Shown in pieces: positions 1 through 12,938 of a stretch of DNA of 64,000 nucleotides. Each line of letters starts with the position of its first letter. Position 1 is the first letter of the stretch. Below the pieces are notes generated by a model. That model saw only the letters and a list, made by a program, of their open reading frames with translations. It was not told where the DNA came from and did not search any database. This stretch comes from Absidia repens (taxonomy: Eukaryota; Mucoromycota; Mucoromycetes; Mucorales; Cunninghamellaceae): the NCBI GenBank assembly GCA_002105175.1, contig MCGE01000005.1, positions 62,001 through 126,000 of the forward strand, written 5' to 3'. The position numbers and the translations under genes were made by a program.

Positions 1-800
1 CAGAAGGTTTTTATTTTTAATTTTAGTATAAATATCCGTTTTTTTCTTTTTATATATTTTTACTTATTCGGAAATTATTACTCCTGAACGGTCTTTGAAA
101 GCTACCATTCTATTTTATTTTTCTCTCTATCACACACAAAAGATTGAATTTAAGCCTAAAAGTGCTGGTGCTTTGTTACTGTTACGCTGAACGCTTATTG
201 GTGGAATGTTAAAAATGCAGTAATGAAAATTCAATAGTGAAATCTCCAATGAAATGTCAATCAATGATATCATAGTAGTAGTAAAACCTTCTTTGAAAAT
301 AATATAATTACTGGAAGAAAGATCTTTATATTATGAAAAAATAATTATTATCTTTATCTCAATAAATTTATTATCACGGTTTTTTTTAAACCACCAACGC
401 CTGTTGTTTATCTTTTATTCCAACTTTTGGAATACTTTTTTTATAAACTTTTGACAGCTGAGTCTGATTTTTTTTTTTTTTTGACTTGATCTGTCTTCAT
501 TTTTGAAAATATATAATACCACTTGGACATTCAAATCTAATCCTATTTTATTTTTAAGCCTTTGAAGCTAAAATCGGTTGGACTTCATCTTAAAAAGTTC
601 TGGTTCTCACTCTGAAAGAAAATAAAAACCTACAAAAACAAATTCTAGTGACGACCTAATAACCAAAGTTAGCCGTGACAATACATAAAAAAAAAACCTA
701 CAAAAACACAATCCAGTAAGAATAAAATAACAAACTTACCCGTAACACTAAATATGGAAGCCAAAAAAAATGTCGATCATGGATCGGTTGCAAAAGATAT
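1..800. other. AT-rich intergenic DNA, no gene seen
   Basis: Poly(T) runs and AT-rich sequence with stop codons in all frames. A short direct repeat (aaaacctacaaaaacac and similar) occurs near 625 and 690. I see no gene or element here. Confidence 0.5.
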
Positions 801-872
801 GGGCTTCTCCGGGAATCGAACCCGGGACCTCTCGCACCCTAAGCGAGAATTATACCACTAAACCAAGAAGCC
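801..872 (-). tRNA. tRNA-Pro (anticodon AGG)
   Basis: Read on the minus strand, the 7-bp acceptor stem GGCTTCT pairs with AGAAGCC and a C discriminator follows. The anticodon stem CTCGC/GCGAG closes a 7-nt loop TTAGGGT, giving anticodon AGG, which reads proline CCU codons. The T-arm CCGGG-TTCGATT-CCCGG is perfect and supplies the RNA polymerase III B box. No intron is present. Total length is 72 nt. Confidence 0.95.
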
Positions 873-1624
873 TAACTATTTTTAGAAATTGAAAAGCATA
901 TATATAAAGTAAAGCTATATATCGGCTGTATGTTTAAGCGGCATGATTTGGTGCAATGATGATTCAAATGCCGCCTTACTTTCCTTCTATGGAATTTAGA
1001 AAAATAGTGTGAATGCGTACTGACAAAGGGGACGGGGAAGTTAAAAGAGAAGGAAAAGGCGTTAACAAGTATTATAATAATAGAAATCATGTGCACACTG
1101 TTTACATTGTAGAAAAATTATTCAAAGCTGAGAAAAGGAAGTTTCTTTTTTTTTTTTTTTTTTTTGGTCCTAACATTACAGCACTGGGCATGGTGTGCGT
1201 TCGTCGTTCTACAAGGGATATTGAATAAAACGGTGTCAGAATGATATCATTGCCTTCACGTTTTTCATTTTCTTTGCGAATGGGATATAAACAAACGGGT
1301 TGAAGGAAACCTATAAGTCATTGGCGTGATCAAAGGTTTATCCGACCTGTACCATTTTATCCGCTCTTTTTTTAATTCAAATGTTTTCTTTCCATTTGTT
1401 TACCTTTGCTTTCTCCTTTAACTTCGTTTTTATATCATGTCATCATCATATCTAAGCGAATTCATTGAAAAAGAAAAAGATTGTACGTTGGACGGTCTTG
1501 TCAAGCCATTATTAAATGTACTATATAGTGTAGTGAATGATAATAAAAAAAGAAAAAGCCGTTGTTGTATTTATTCATCACATTTTATTTGTAATAGCAT
1601 CAGCATATTACCGTTCGGTCGGAA
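873..1624. other. Upstream region of the sterol glucosyltransferase gene
   Basis: Contains a poly(T) run at about 1145-1165 and AT-rich DNA. The open frame from 1437 overlaps the start of the next gene in another frame, has no family resemblance, and could at most act as an upstream ORF. Confidence 0.4.
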
Positions 1625-1788
1625 ATGTCTATCGAAAATACACCATCAATTGATATTTTGGAATATGAAGAAGATAATAACGACAACCAAAGTTTGCTGC
1701 GCTCATCCTTCTCTTTGTCAAAACATGAAACTTTAGTGGGCGGTAATTCAAAACTGAGCTTTTTTTGTTTTTTAAAAAAATATAATCC

Positions 1789-1827
<39 letters not shown>

Positions 1828-4800
1828 TTGACGTTATGCCTTATTCTAGAATATCCTTGCTACCTGGTTCGTTTAGTGACGTTGCCTGGATGGATGTATC
1901 TGACTGATGAACTGATTTGTTTCTTCGCGCCATTACCTGGGAAAGAAGTAAGTGGAATGAATATCTTCAGTAACTTCTAATACATGTAGCTTTTTACTAA
2001 CCGTTTAAACAGGAAGCGCCGCGAAAATCTGGATATTTGACAAAGAAGAATCATAGAGCATTGAATTCCCGGTACCATTTTATACTCCAATTCCATGTTT
2101 TATCTTGGTATGAATCCGCAGAAAGTCATTACCAACCTTTGGGAAGCATTGAGCTCAAGACTGCCACTGACATTCGCGAGTCAACAACTAGAAAACTGGG
2201 CTTCAAGATTATCACACCAACTGGAAATCACACCTTCCTTGCGGACTCCATGGTATCAAAAAAGGATTGGATGGACGACTTGCGACGGACGATGTTTATG
2301 GCCAAGAATGATGGAAATAGCGTACGAATTGTCCTGCCGCTTAACAAAGCGACTAGCATTACCAAGGCCTCCGCTTTTGAATTTGCTGAATATATCAAGG
2401 TGATCGTCTCTGACTCTCAGCAGCTTCAATATGGGACGAAATCAATGGAGGGAGACGATGACGTAAGTAAAGCTAGAAACTGGGAGGATGATTGTGTTAT
2501 ATGGTTTCTTGGTGTTAAGTCTGCTTTTATTATTATTGTTGATAGTATTATTTTGCCTTTTTCACTGATATTGATGAAGCTTACAGGGTAATTCATGACC
2601 AATGGAGGAAACAACGGAACTTGGATGATAACAACGACTATATCAGCATTAACCCACATGATGACACAGTGGAAAACGCTATAGATGTCGACATTGATCA
2701 AATTGATGCAGCAAACCCTATTACAGAAGTCTTCAATCTGGCCGACATTGATGATGTGGAGAACAACAATACTAGTTTTGCAGCTTCGACATATCTTATG
2801 AATGCTTTCAGTGACGCAGCATGCTCTCCAGTACTCTCCGATTACGACAACAATAATACGTTTGGCACGGCATTCAAAAGCGGACCAATTGTACAGTTGC
2901 CAGAACGGGATGGAACGACACATGATGGATCAGCTCTCTTCAACAATATAACCAACCGACTCAGCGACGACTCACATGCTTCATCTGATAATCAATCAGC
3001 ATTGGCACCATGCTTTACCTTGGATCACTCTCAAAACGTTCAACAACCGTCTTCTACTACTATTGGAACACCTACAGGGGCTACACCAAAAAGACTTCGA
3101 AGCGGATCTTTAAAAGCAATCAAGCATTTTGCAACATTACCATTTCAGCAGCTGGCATCCATGGAGTACATCCCGAATGTCAAATGCCGAAGTCCCCTTA
3201 CTACTTGTCAAGATAAATCTGCACTTCCTTCCTCTCCTACAGCCACGATATTGCAGCATCAGCAGTCCGACACATCAACACCATCTGCAATCACATCTGC
3301 AAAAAAGCATTTCTCTCTTCCAGCAGCACCGTATCTATTACAACTTGTATCGCCTATTATCATTCATAGGACTGGAACTACAGATCAACAAGGTGTGAAG
3401 AAAAAAGAAGATTTATCATCGGCTCCAATGTGGCTTTGCCCTACTCTGCGACGTCAACTTGTCATGGATGCATCATCACCAACATCTGTTACTGAGGGTA
3501 TGGGAATAGACGATATGGCAGAAGAACAATATAAAGAATTTTTGAATGATGAACTACAAAAGGTCTTTCCTATGTTAGGAACAAGCGCGACAGTCAATGC
3601 AGGTAATATATCTTTGTCTACATATTCTAAGCACATGTAGGAAATGCAACAGTGGTTGGAAATTGAGCTCATCCTTTTTTTTTTTTCAATATCTAGTATA
3701 CCGTGGCTATGTATGGAGGATGCTTCCTTATTATGGTAGAATATATTTTACACAAGATTACACATGCTTCCACGCTAATGCCTTGGCTGGACATCAGAAG
3801 GTAACCAATAATTATTTTCTCGTATGAAAAAGAAAAAAATGCTGTATTTATGTCATATACTGATTTCTCATTTTGACTATAAACTTGCTTTTAGATTATT
3901 ATTCCGTTTGATGATATTATCAGTATTCGTGTGCTGAAAAGTCGTGGCTATCACATACTGCATGGACTTGGGGTTACAACAAAGGACATGAATGAAGAAG
4001 TAGGTATTGACATACGACAGAAAGATAAATAAATAGTATATTGTTTACTGACATGTGACTATCTTGGGTTAGATCTTCTTTGAATTTATGTCCTCTGAGT
4101 TGCGAGATAGTGCTCATGCATTGTTATCTATGGAATCAAAAAAGCATCTGAATGGACAAGTTGGTTTTAGTGAATCTGACAGGTAATAATGATTAGGCAT
4201 TGAGTGTGTGTGTTTTTTTTTTTTTTTTTCGTCTATGTGTGTGTGTGTGTGTGTGAGGGAAGAGGGAATGCAGGCCAAGGGAGAGTAGCTCAATTTTTTA
4301 TTTATCTATCATATTTAGCAATAAGGAAGAATCAAGTGTCGAATATATGGTCGAAGGAACGACTGAACATGTTATCCCACCGTTTGAATATAGTAAGTTA
4401 ATAATATATTTACACCATTTGTTATCAAATTTTTTTCTTATTTGGTTTATTCGTTTATTTTATCTCATGTACCTACCTAGATGGGCCTCCATTGCTCTCG
4501 AGTCTATCTGCAACCGAACAGCATCAGTCACTTTATGACTCAATAAAATCTTTGACCATCACTTGTTTAACAATTGGATCTCGTGGGGACGTACAACCTT
4601 ATATTGCACTCTGCAAAGCATTACAAACTGAAGGTGGCCATCATTGCCGAATTGCCTCTCATGAAGAATACAGATCCTGGGTGGAAAGTTACGGTGTTGA
4701 ATTCAAATCTATAGGCGGTGATCCTGGTGATTTGATGCGGCTTTGTATTGAAAATGGTTTTTTATCCTTCTCCTTTATTAAAAACGGTTACAAATTCGTA

Positions 4801-6304
4801 TGTCTTTAGAGTGATGTTTTGCATATTATGAGGGTTGTTATTAATTCTTTGCATTTTTATCTGTAGTTTTATAACTGGTTTGAAACTTTACTGGAAACAA
4901 GTTGGGAAGCATGCCAAGGAACAGATGTCTTGATTGAAAGTCCAAGTGCTATGGTTGGGGTCCACCTAGCTGAAAAATTAGGTATATATGGCCTTAGCTC
5001 ACGTTATTATGTGTAGTGTATTTATTTTAAAATACTCACCAATACCGTCATTGCCTTTTTTTTTTTTTTTTTTTTTATGTGTACAGAAATTCCATACTTC
5101 AGATCAATGCCTTTTCCGTGGACAAGGACAACAAAATTTCCCCACCCGTTTGCAACATTTAATCATACTGGTGGACGCATCTACAACGACATGACTTATG
5201 TGATGATAGATATGGCTTTATGGGCAGGTATTTCTAGATCCATCAACCGGTTCCGGCGTGAAAGACTTGACTTGCCTCCTACAACTCTGGAACGACTGAA
5301 ATTATGGCGGGTACCATATTTGTATTCATTCTCACCACTCGTGCAACCCAATCCAAAAGACTGGCCTGATTATATCCATTGTACCGGTTATTGGTTTTTG
5401 GATGAAAGTGAATTTACTGCAAAGGAAAACTGGCAACCTCCCTCGAAATTACTCTCATTTTTACGACAGGAAGAGGATTCGCGACCGGTGGTTTATATTG
5501 GATTTGGGTCTATCATGGTGTCTGACTCTGAATCTATGTCTCGTGTGATTGTGGAAGCTGTCATGGAAGCCAATGTACGTGCCATTGTGTGTAAGGGTTG
5601 GTCGTCAAGGAAAGCAACAAGTCAACAACAACAGCAAAAAGAGAAAGCACCATCATCGACTCAGGTTTTAAATGATTACCCGGGGACAATCTTACACTTG
5701 GATTCCGTCCCCCATGATTGGTTGTTCCCTTTAATACAAGGTGTTGTTCATCATGGTGGCGCTGGAACATGTGCAGCTGGTAAGGACATGCAATATATAG
5801 TTTGTTTGTTATCGTTATGATAAAAACTTACTTTCATTTATGTATACTTATTTTATTGTATATCATATAGGTCTTAGGGCAGGGTTACCAACTGTGATCA
5901 AACCTTTTTTCGGTGATCAACGATTCTGGGGACAAAAAGTGGAAGAACTTGGTGTAGGTGTATGTATGCCGAAATTGACAAGAGAAAAACTGAGGGATCA
6001 TCTTTTGACAATTACTCGAGACAAGACAATGATCAACAAGGCAAAACTACTGGGCGAGGCAATTCGACAAGAAAATGGAACCAAAACAGCTATGGACTGC
6101 CTTTATCGGAATCTAGGATTGGCCAAACGAACAAAACAATCTCTGGCACCACCTTATACACCAATTTCCGGAATGATGGATCAAACAGAAAAACAAGAAT
6201 CACCAATATCAACAGACAATAATGGCAATAAAACGTCGTTATCTTCCTACGCAGCCAAATTGAAGAACTTACCCCTTTTTGGAATGGATACGTGTGGTGT
6301 TTAA
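1625..6304 (+). CDS. ATG26: Sterol 3-beta-glucosyltransferase (Atg26/UGT51 type), 12 exons
   Basis: Transfers glucose from UDP-glucose to the 3-hydroxyl of membrane sterols; in some yeasts the enzyme is needed for pexophagy. Exons: 1625-1742, 1850-1947, 2013-2462, 2546-3602, 3697-3800, 3895-3999, 4073-4182, 4319-4392, 4481-4797, 4867-4981, 5087-5779, 5871-6304; total 3675 nt, 1224 aa, frame kept at all joins. Domain order is diagnostic: first GRAM segment (EYPCYLVRL, about 40-72) flanking a PH domain (about 75-180), a low-complexity Ser/Thr/Asn linker, second GRAM ([19 protein letters not shown], from about 570), then a GT28/GT1 domain. That domain has the N-terminal [11 protein letters not shown] motif near 735 and the UDP-sugar binding stretch [18 protein letters not shown] near 1058. 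The start is the first ATG that gives the conserved [12 protein letters not shown] context after splicing; a further 5' exon cannot be excluded. AATAAA signals lie at 6358 and 6388. Confidence 0.93.
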
Positions 6305-6705
6305 TCATGATTTATTAGGCATAGTAGTTACTAGTATAGTATTGCAGTTTATGTATGAATAAACTATCTGTAGTTTTGTTTTATCTGAATAAAAGACATT
6401 GATTTTATGATGACAGGAAATGATTGTTTAAATACTACTCCTTTTGGGTTTGCGTATTGTGCGGCAATTTGTATCACCAATCGAACAGCCGTACCATTGT
6501 TGCTGACTTATCAACATTTGGCCAGTAAAAAAAGCTTACAACATTTTCAGCAGCTTTTTCACATTTTTTAGATCCCGCCGTCCCCGCTCAAACTAAATTC
6601 CACCCCCTTTACAACCCCACTCGTTATTTTTTCCCTTAACTTTTTCTTCTTTTTCTTTCCTCCTTCTCGTTACTCTTCATTCTTTTCTATTATTCTTTTT
6701 AAACC
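6305..6705 (+). promoter_or_regulatory. Intergenic region: terminator of the sterol glucosyltransferase gene and promoter of CAT2
   Basis: The first 100 bases carry two AATAAA polyadenylation-type signals (6358, 6388). The last 120 bases before the CAT2 ATG are strongly pyrimidine-rich (runs of CCCC and TTCTTTTTC), a common feature of fungal core promoters and transcript leaders. No TATA box is convincing. Confidence 0.45.
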
Positions 6706-8765
6706 ATGTCACCAAAAGTAAGTATAAATAAAAAGGTTTCCATTCCAATATTAACTAACTGCCTTTATTTTTATTTTTTATAATAGACACCTGTTGATCC
6801 CCATGCTGCTGGACCCATGTTCCAGTACCAAGCTAATCTGCCAAAATTGCCTGTCCCCGCCTTGGATCGCACTCTTGCTTTGTATTTGAAATCTCTTCGC
6901 CCTCTGTTATCTGATGCTGAATACCAAAAGGCCGAACAAGCTGCCAAAGAATTTCTTGCCCCTGGAAGCCTTGGTCAAGACTTACAAAAACGACTGGTTG
7001 CTAGGTCTCAAGATCCCAAGGTGGTAAACTGGATGGAAGATTGGTGGTTGGATCAAGCTTATATGGGTTACCGGGATTCAGTTGTGCTCAATGTCAGCTA
7101 TTTCTTTGCCTACAAGGATGACAAAACCCGCAAGAATCCTACTGAACGTGCTGCTGCCATTACCACTGCTGCTCTTGAATTCAAGAAGGATATTGTCCAG
7201 TAAGTCCTTTGGGTGTGAATGTGATGTATGTGTATGTGTTCATTGACATTTTATTTCATTCTACTCCTGTATAGAAAAACACTTCCTATCGAATATGCCA
7301 AGGGTGAACCTTTGTGTATGGATTCCTACAAGTACATGTACAACAACTGCCGTATTCCCCAAAAACCTTCTGATATTGAAGCTGCCTATGACCCTGTTGA
7401 AAACACCCACATCATCGTGATTCGCAAAAATCGCTTCTATTTTGTCGATGTGGTGCACAATGGCCAACAGCTCTCTACTACTGAAATTCAACAACAATTC
7501 CAACGTGTGATTGATCTTGCCGGCCAAGAAAAAGGCTTGCCCCTTGGTGTGTTGACTGCTGACAACCGCGACAATTGGACTGATGCTCGGGATGCTTTGA
7601 TTGCCGCTCATGGTGAAAACAAGTCTGCTTTGGAGAAAATTGAAGCTGCCAGTTTTGTGGTGTGTTTGGATGATTACTCACCAGTCACTCGTGATGAATT
7701 ATCTCGTGCTTGCTGGCATGGGGATGGTCGCAACCGCTTCTTTGATAAACCTTTACAATTTGTTGTCTTTGAAAATGGCAAGGCTGGGTTTATTGGTGAA
7801 GTAAGTACAGGGATTGAGGGACAGCAATTAATCATAAATGTGATAGAGTAATGGTTACTGACTGAGCTTTTTCATATTAGCATTCTTGTATGGACGGTAT
7901 GGTGACGGCTCGTTTAAACAACTATATTTGCGATAATTTGGCCAAGAATAAGGTGAACCATGGTACTGCGTCTGTACGCCCTAGTATTCCTCAACCCACT
8001 CAAATCCAATTCCATCTTAACGCTGCTGTCAAGAACCATATCTCTATTGCTGAAAAGAACTTTGATGCTGCTATCGCCAACCACGATTTGACTGTGCTCG
8101 CCTTCAATGGTCTTGGCAAGAACCAAATCAAGAAATTCAAGTGTTCCCCTGATGCTTTTGCTCAAATGGTGATTCAATTAGCTTACTACAACATGTTTGG
8201 TGTCAGCCGTCCTACTTACGAAGCTGGTATGACGCGCAAATTCCAACGTGGCCGTACTGAAACCAATCGTACCGTGTCTGAGGATAGTGTTGCCTTCGTC
8301 AAAGCCATGAGTGATCCCAGTATCTCCAATGTGGAAAAGATTGCCAAGTTCCGTGCTGCTCTGAAAACACAAGGTGCCTATATGGGTCAAGCCACCAACG
8401 CTCATGGTGTGGATCGTCATTTGTTTGGGCTCAAGAACTCTTTACGTCCTAACGAAACGAAGCCCAGCTTGTTTACTGATCCTTCCTTTGCTTACTCTTC
8501 TCACTGGTATTTATCTACCTCTCAATTAGCCTCGGAATATTTCGATGGTTATGGTTGGGGTCAAGTGGTTCCTGATGGTTTTGGTATTGCGTATATGGTG
8601 AACAACCATGTCAGTCAATTCAATGTGGCCAGTATCAAGGACTTGACTGTGAATGGTAAGAAGTATGTCAATGGTACCCACCACTTCAAGCAAGCTTTGG
8701 AAAATGCTGCCGAAGATTTGCGTGAACTCTTGTCTACCGAAGTTCCTGCTCAAGCCAAGCTTTAG
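6706..8765 (+). CDS. CAT2: Carnitine O-acetyltransferase, peroxisomal type (PTS1)
   Basis: Swaps acetyl groups between acetyl-CoA and carnitine so that acetyl units can move between peroxisomes, mitochondria and cytosol. Exons 6706-6717, 6787-7199, 7275-7800 and 7881-8765 give 1836 nt and 611 aa, the usual length of the family. The whole choline/carnitine acyltransferase fold is recognisable: N-terminal LPKLPVPALDRTLALYLKSL, the tunnel segment NWMEDWWLDQAYMGYRDSVV, and the catalytic-histidine motif GEHSCMDG (His about 318) formed across the last splice junction. The C-terminus is AKL, a canonical type 1 peroxisomal targeting signal. No mitochondrial presequence is visible after the start. The first exon is only 12 nt (MSPK), so the start rests on the splice model. 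A pyrimidine-rich leader precedes the ATG and AATAAA lies at 8855. Confidence 0.95.
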
Positions 8766-9069
8766 ATTATTTTTCCCTTTGTTATTTCTCCCCTCTTCTA
8801 TTTTGTATAGTTTCTCCTTTTTTGTTTATTTATTTTTGTATACTTTATGCTTACAATAAAAAGATAGCGCCTTTTTGTTTCATAGTTCCATATTTTTTTT
8901 ACAAATTAAATATGGCTTGGCTTCATTCTCTTTTTATCCTCTTCCCCGTTTTATTATTCATTCTCTCCTTTATATTCATATTTATTACTACCACTTCCCT
9001 CTTTTGCCTGGACATATTTATATTATACTTTACGTGCCCTTCAATTCAGAACAAAGAGCAAGTCATAGT

Positions 9070-9912
9070 TATTTGTTAAGTGAAAGTAAGTAACTAAGCG
9101 TCGTTTACAGTTTATGGGTCTCAGGCGTAAAAATATACATGGGGATTCATCTCTCTCTTTACTTCTATTTTAGATCTTCTGGACGCTACAACAATTACAT
9201 CAACATCAAAAGCATCCGGCATTCAAACAGCAAAACGAAACCGACTTACATCACCTTTGGATACTTTGTGACGGTCGAACTCATCAGGGGCCAGCAGAAA
9301 CGTTTTTGGAGCAATTGACATGAGCAAACTGAACAGCCAACCCAACAGCTGATTTGCCACTTCTTCTACCTTGAATATAGTGAACGATGATAGTGATACG
9401 TACTATAACTAATATTTATTTAGAGGTGCAAGGAAATCAACGTCGTCCAAACTGATACCCAGGAAAGGTGCCCCTTCAACATCGACATTGCCAATTATGG
9501 TAACAAGTGCATCAATTTCGTTCTCACGTTTGACCACCATAGCAACGTTTTGATGATCAACGATTTCATTCAACACAAATATCACCGTTAAGAGTAGAAT
9601 CAATATTGTATTTAAACCTCATTCACTACCTCGACCTCAAACGAAACACTTGGATGACAATTCAACAAAAAATCACCACCTGCAAGACGTCCAGTTTAAA
9701 ACCAATACCACATCATTGACATCATTATCAGCTGCCAAAATACGACGACAAAACCTCGATACGAAAGCCAAAGATATGGAGCTGTCAAAACATGCGGCAT
9801 TTGCAGACTTGATTCAGGATCAGCACGATGAAAACAAACGAGATGTCATCAACAGCGACAATTGCCAATTTTTCAGTAATTCACCGGACGACAACCCAAA
9901 GTCATTAATCGT
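9070..9912 (+). pseudogene. Decayed coding stretch, unidentified protein C-terminus
   Basis: Several protein-like but interrupted segments lie on the plus strand. They include one after a plausible acceptor at about 9173 (SGIQTAKRNRLTSPLDTL then stop), one in another frame (SRNVFGAIDMSKLNSQPNS then stop), one near 9425 (KSTSSKLIPRKGAPSTS), and the longest open stretch, about 9600-9930, containing SAAKIRRQNLDTKAKDMELS. The Ser/Thr/Asn-rich and basic composition is like the disordered tail of a cytoskeletal or nuclear protein, and frameshifts or stops separate the pieces. I cannot name the family. It may instead be a real gene whose introns I cannot place. Confidence 0.35.
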
Positions 9913-10940
9913 GCCCTTTAGTATTTATATAGTTATATATTTTATTTACGTATTTTACATCCATTCCCCCATCTCACCGAATTTGAATCATCTTTCTATA
10001 CTACAAAAGTATTACCCCTTTTTTTATATGTGATAATAAAATGTTATTGTACTCTTGTTATACGAAAAATGATCAAACAGTTTGTGCGTACAGTACATAA
10101 ATTTATGCCTGCGTCTGTGTGTGTGTGTATATGTGTGGTGTTATATGTAAAGGATCAAAAATAGAGACATGTTAATGAATAAAAATAAAAGTAGGATCAC
10201 TCATCTGAAACCAGTATTATTACTAGAAAATATCAATGTCTATGTTGGGTAGAAGTGTATAGAGGTTGAATACAAAGACCATATGGAAAATGTTCATGGT
10301 TAAAAAAAAAAAAAAACTCGAGAGATAATATATATTATTATACTAGCCGCACTATCGCATTGTATTTGACTGGGGAGCTTTGAAATCGAATGAATCTTTG
10401 ACAGAGGAGTTTTCCAAAAATGGCACTGGTCAATAGAAAACATTGGACTACAATCTTATTCTGCACATTTCCTGTAATAGGATCTGGAATCTGTTACATC
10501 TTTGGTCGCCGGAAAATACCAAGAAAACCACACCGACATAGTAGTTAATCAGTACTTTGATTTCCAATTCTCTAATAATATCTTGTCCGCACTCCCCGTC
10601 CCCCCCCCAAAAAAAAAATCAAAAAACAAAAAGATCGGTTCAATATTCATGGATATAATAGTAGAGGTTGGTGGTTAAAAAAAGAGATCATATTTATTGG
10701 AATATAAGCGTAAACTGCAAAAGTCCATAGCAATCAAGAGACTTCACGGGTTTGGCATGAGGGAGACTAACGGGAAAAAAACTGGAGAAATGATCATCAC
10801 TAATCTAAAGGGACAACTGTAAAAGGGAGCTTATGAAATATGCAGTGTATGGGAATGACTAGAGGGGCTATTTACTTTAGCAATGAAACACAGCAACCAG
10901 CAACACAAAGTCGAAAGGGGTGATGGCAGTAAAAAAGAAA
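9913..10940. other. Gene-free spacer
   Basis: AT-rich DNA with a short (TG)n run near 10118, a C9 homopolymer at about 10600 followed by poly(A), and no credible coding frame on either strand. The part from about 10680 shows weak similarity to the flank of the R1 repeat copies. Confidence 0.4.
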
Positions 10941-11315
10941 TCTATTGCATAAGACATGAGAAAGAAGAACGGGGCATTTTTCATTGAAGCAAGTGAAAAA
11001 TGGGCACATTTTATTCAGATGTAGATTCACACTTTTGACAAACTAACGCTAACACTAAACTAAGTTGATGAAGGCTCCAAAACGCCATCTAATGGTGCCT
11101 CCAGATCCTAAATCCAAAATGGAAGCCTTTCCCCATGCTTCTTGTAATCCCTGATCTGAAACCCCTTCTAAACTAGTCCTGATACTATTCTAAGTTCAAC
11201 ATAACCTCAATGAAATTGAATGGAGAAAAAAAAAAAAAAAAAAAAAAGGGGAAAAAATTGAAATGGGAAAGGTAGAGAGTGCGGAAAAAATAAAATAAAA
11301 CAGGGCATGACAAGG
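10941..11315 (-). repeat. Dispersed repeat family R1, copy 1
   Basis: Reverse-oriented copy of a roughly 350-bp repeat found at least twelve times in this window. Diagnostic pieces in order on the plus strand: TCTATTGCATAAG, a TTTCATTGAAG box, ATTTTATTCAGAT, CTAAATCCAAAATGGAAG, TTTCCCCATGCTTCTTG, and TCTAAACTAGTCCTGA. A 23-nt poly(A) run follows at 11227, where other copies carry purine-rich DNA. No protein is encoded. Confidence 0.8.
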
Positions 11316-11716
11316 CGAAGATGAAGCGGAGTTAGAATGCAAAGTGATAAGGATGTGATTCAAAAAATAGATTGTGCAGTCGAAAAACTTACATTTTCCG
11401 CGTATGTAAAAAAATAAAAAAAGGCCCTTAATTTGACGGATCATAATCATACGATTCGCAATTTTCTAAACTGATTTTAATTTTTATTTTTACAAAAAGG
11501 ATCAACTGGTTTTTATTTAATAAAGATGTATGAATAGATGTATGTACAATAATATATAAAAAGTGATACTAGGGAACTGAAAAAAGTAAGTATGCAATAA
11601 AGTCAAAATATTAGTAAAGAAAAAAAAAAGATATAAACAAAAAGAGGAAGAATGAAGAGGGTGAAGGAAGTGTTTTTGTTATGTAAGCTATCTGTGATGC
11701 AGGGTAAGAAGAGGCT

Positions 11717-12938
11717 TCATTTTGATTGTAGTTTTGCCAATGCCGCTTCTAATTCCTTCACGCGTTGGGAATAAGACTTGACTTCATGTTGCAAGTGACG
11801 AATGTGATCCACAGAATGCCGCAAAATAGCACCTTTATTCGGTTTGTTATTGGCAGTTGTTTCGGCAGGCATTTCAGGTAATAACGTCCCCAGTTCTTGA
11901 ATTCGATCATTGATGTTTTCCCGTCGTCGTCGTTCAACTACCCACCCGATAGAAAAAAAAAAAAAATTAGCCTTCGTACAGTATTCATTTTTCAATTTGT
12001 CTTTTGATTTTACCTGCATTATGTGATTCCCGACGTCGTCGTCGCTTGTCCATGATCATTTGCATACTAAACAAATAAAAATAAATCAATTCGTGTGAAT
12101 ATACATTGAGAGTAGTGTATTAATGAAATAAGTAAAAGATGACTTACTTCATCTGGATATTATAATCATCGTCTTCATAACTTCTTGCTACAGATCCAGG
12201 ACTATCCAACTGGTGCTGCGGCTGATGATGATAATAAGGTGGTTGCTGGTGTACAAAAAAAGATGAGGATGAAGGTGTGTTTGTAGGCATTGGTAATCCA
12301 CCTACTGTAACGTCGGAGCCATGGATGAAATGCAGAGGAGGAGGAGGAGTTGTAGCATTGAATTGGGCAATATTGGCCGGGGCAGACATTGGAAAGGAAG
12401 ATGCTGTATTGTAATCCTCATGAGAGCTACCATAATAGGAGGAGGTGTCCTGTTTCATCGACTGAATTGGGATACTCGATGCCGCTGTAGTTGTTGTGTG
12501 TGGGTGCATATCCATAGCTTTTGCTTCCGGCTACAGAAAAAAAAAAAAAAAGAGAGAGAGAGACAGTTAGAATACATAGCACAAAATCATAGGTCAATTT
12601 TCCCTTACCAAAGATAAATGTCGAGAACCCAAGTGATGCTTCTGATAACAACTTAAACTTGATTGATAATCCAAATCTTCGAAATCATCGTGTGACGAGG
12701 CACGTCCAAAAGGTGATATAAACAGGGCATTGTTGGTATTGAAATCCACAGAAGTTGTTGGTGAGTCTCGAGCTAAAGCCGACGATGTGGAGGTGGAAGA
12801 GGGAGGCTGTAGATGCTGCGGCTGATGTTGCTGCTGCGGCTGTAGAGCTATAGCTGCCTGAGGAATGACTGTAGATAAGGGATGTGTGCCTTGAGTATGT
12901 TTTAGCATTGGTTGATACTGTAAAGTTGTATCTGTCAT
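11717..12938 (-). CDS. bHLH-leucine zipper transcription factor (USF/Cbf1-like)
   Basis: Nuclear DNA-binding factor. Exons on the minus strand: 12938-12609, 12530-12148, 12066-12014, 11937-11717; 987 nt, 328 aa. The N-terminal 235 residues are low complexity (Gln, His, Pro, Ser), as in activation regions. Residues about 245-300 form the bHLH: a run of five arginines, ESHNAVERRRRENINDRI, helix 1 ending in LGTLLPE, a loop, then helix 2 KGAILRHSVDHIRHL. The His/Glu/Arg pattern of the basic region predicts binding of CACGTG-type E-boxes. Helix 2 continues into a C-terminal coiled coil or short zipper ending ELEAALAKLQSK. Two introns split the basic region. The target pathway cannot be told from sequence. 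Confidence 0.9.

Noticed and set aside
1437..1736. 99-codon open frame upstream of the sterol glucosyltransferase start
   Set aside because: It runs into another frame of exon 1, has no homology I recognise and does not connect by splicing to the EYPC block. The 1625 start does.
2426..2923. 165-codon open frame antisense to the glucosyltransferase gene
   Set aside because: Lies fully opposite exons 3-4 and intron 3; composition is the shadow of the coding strand.
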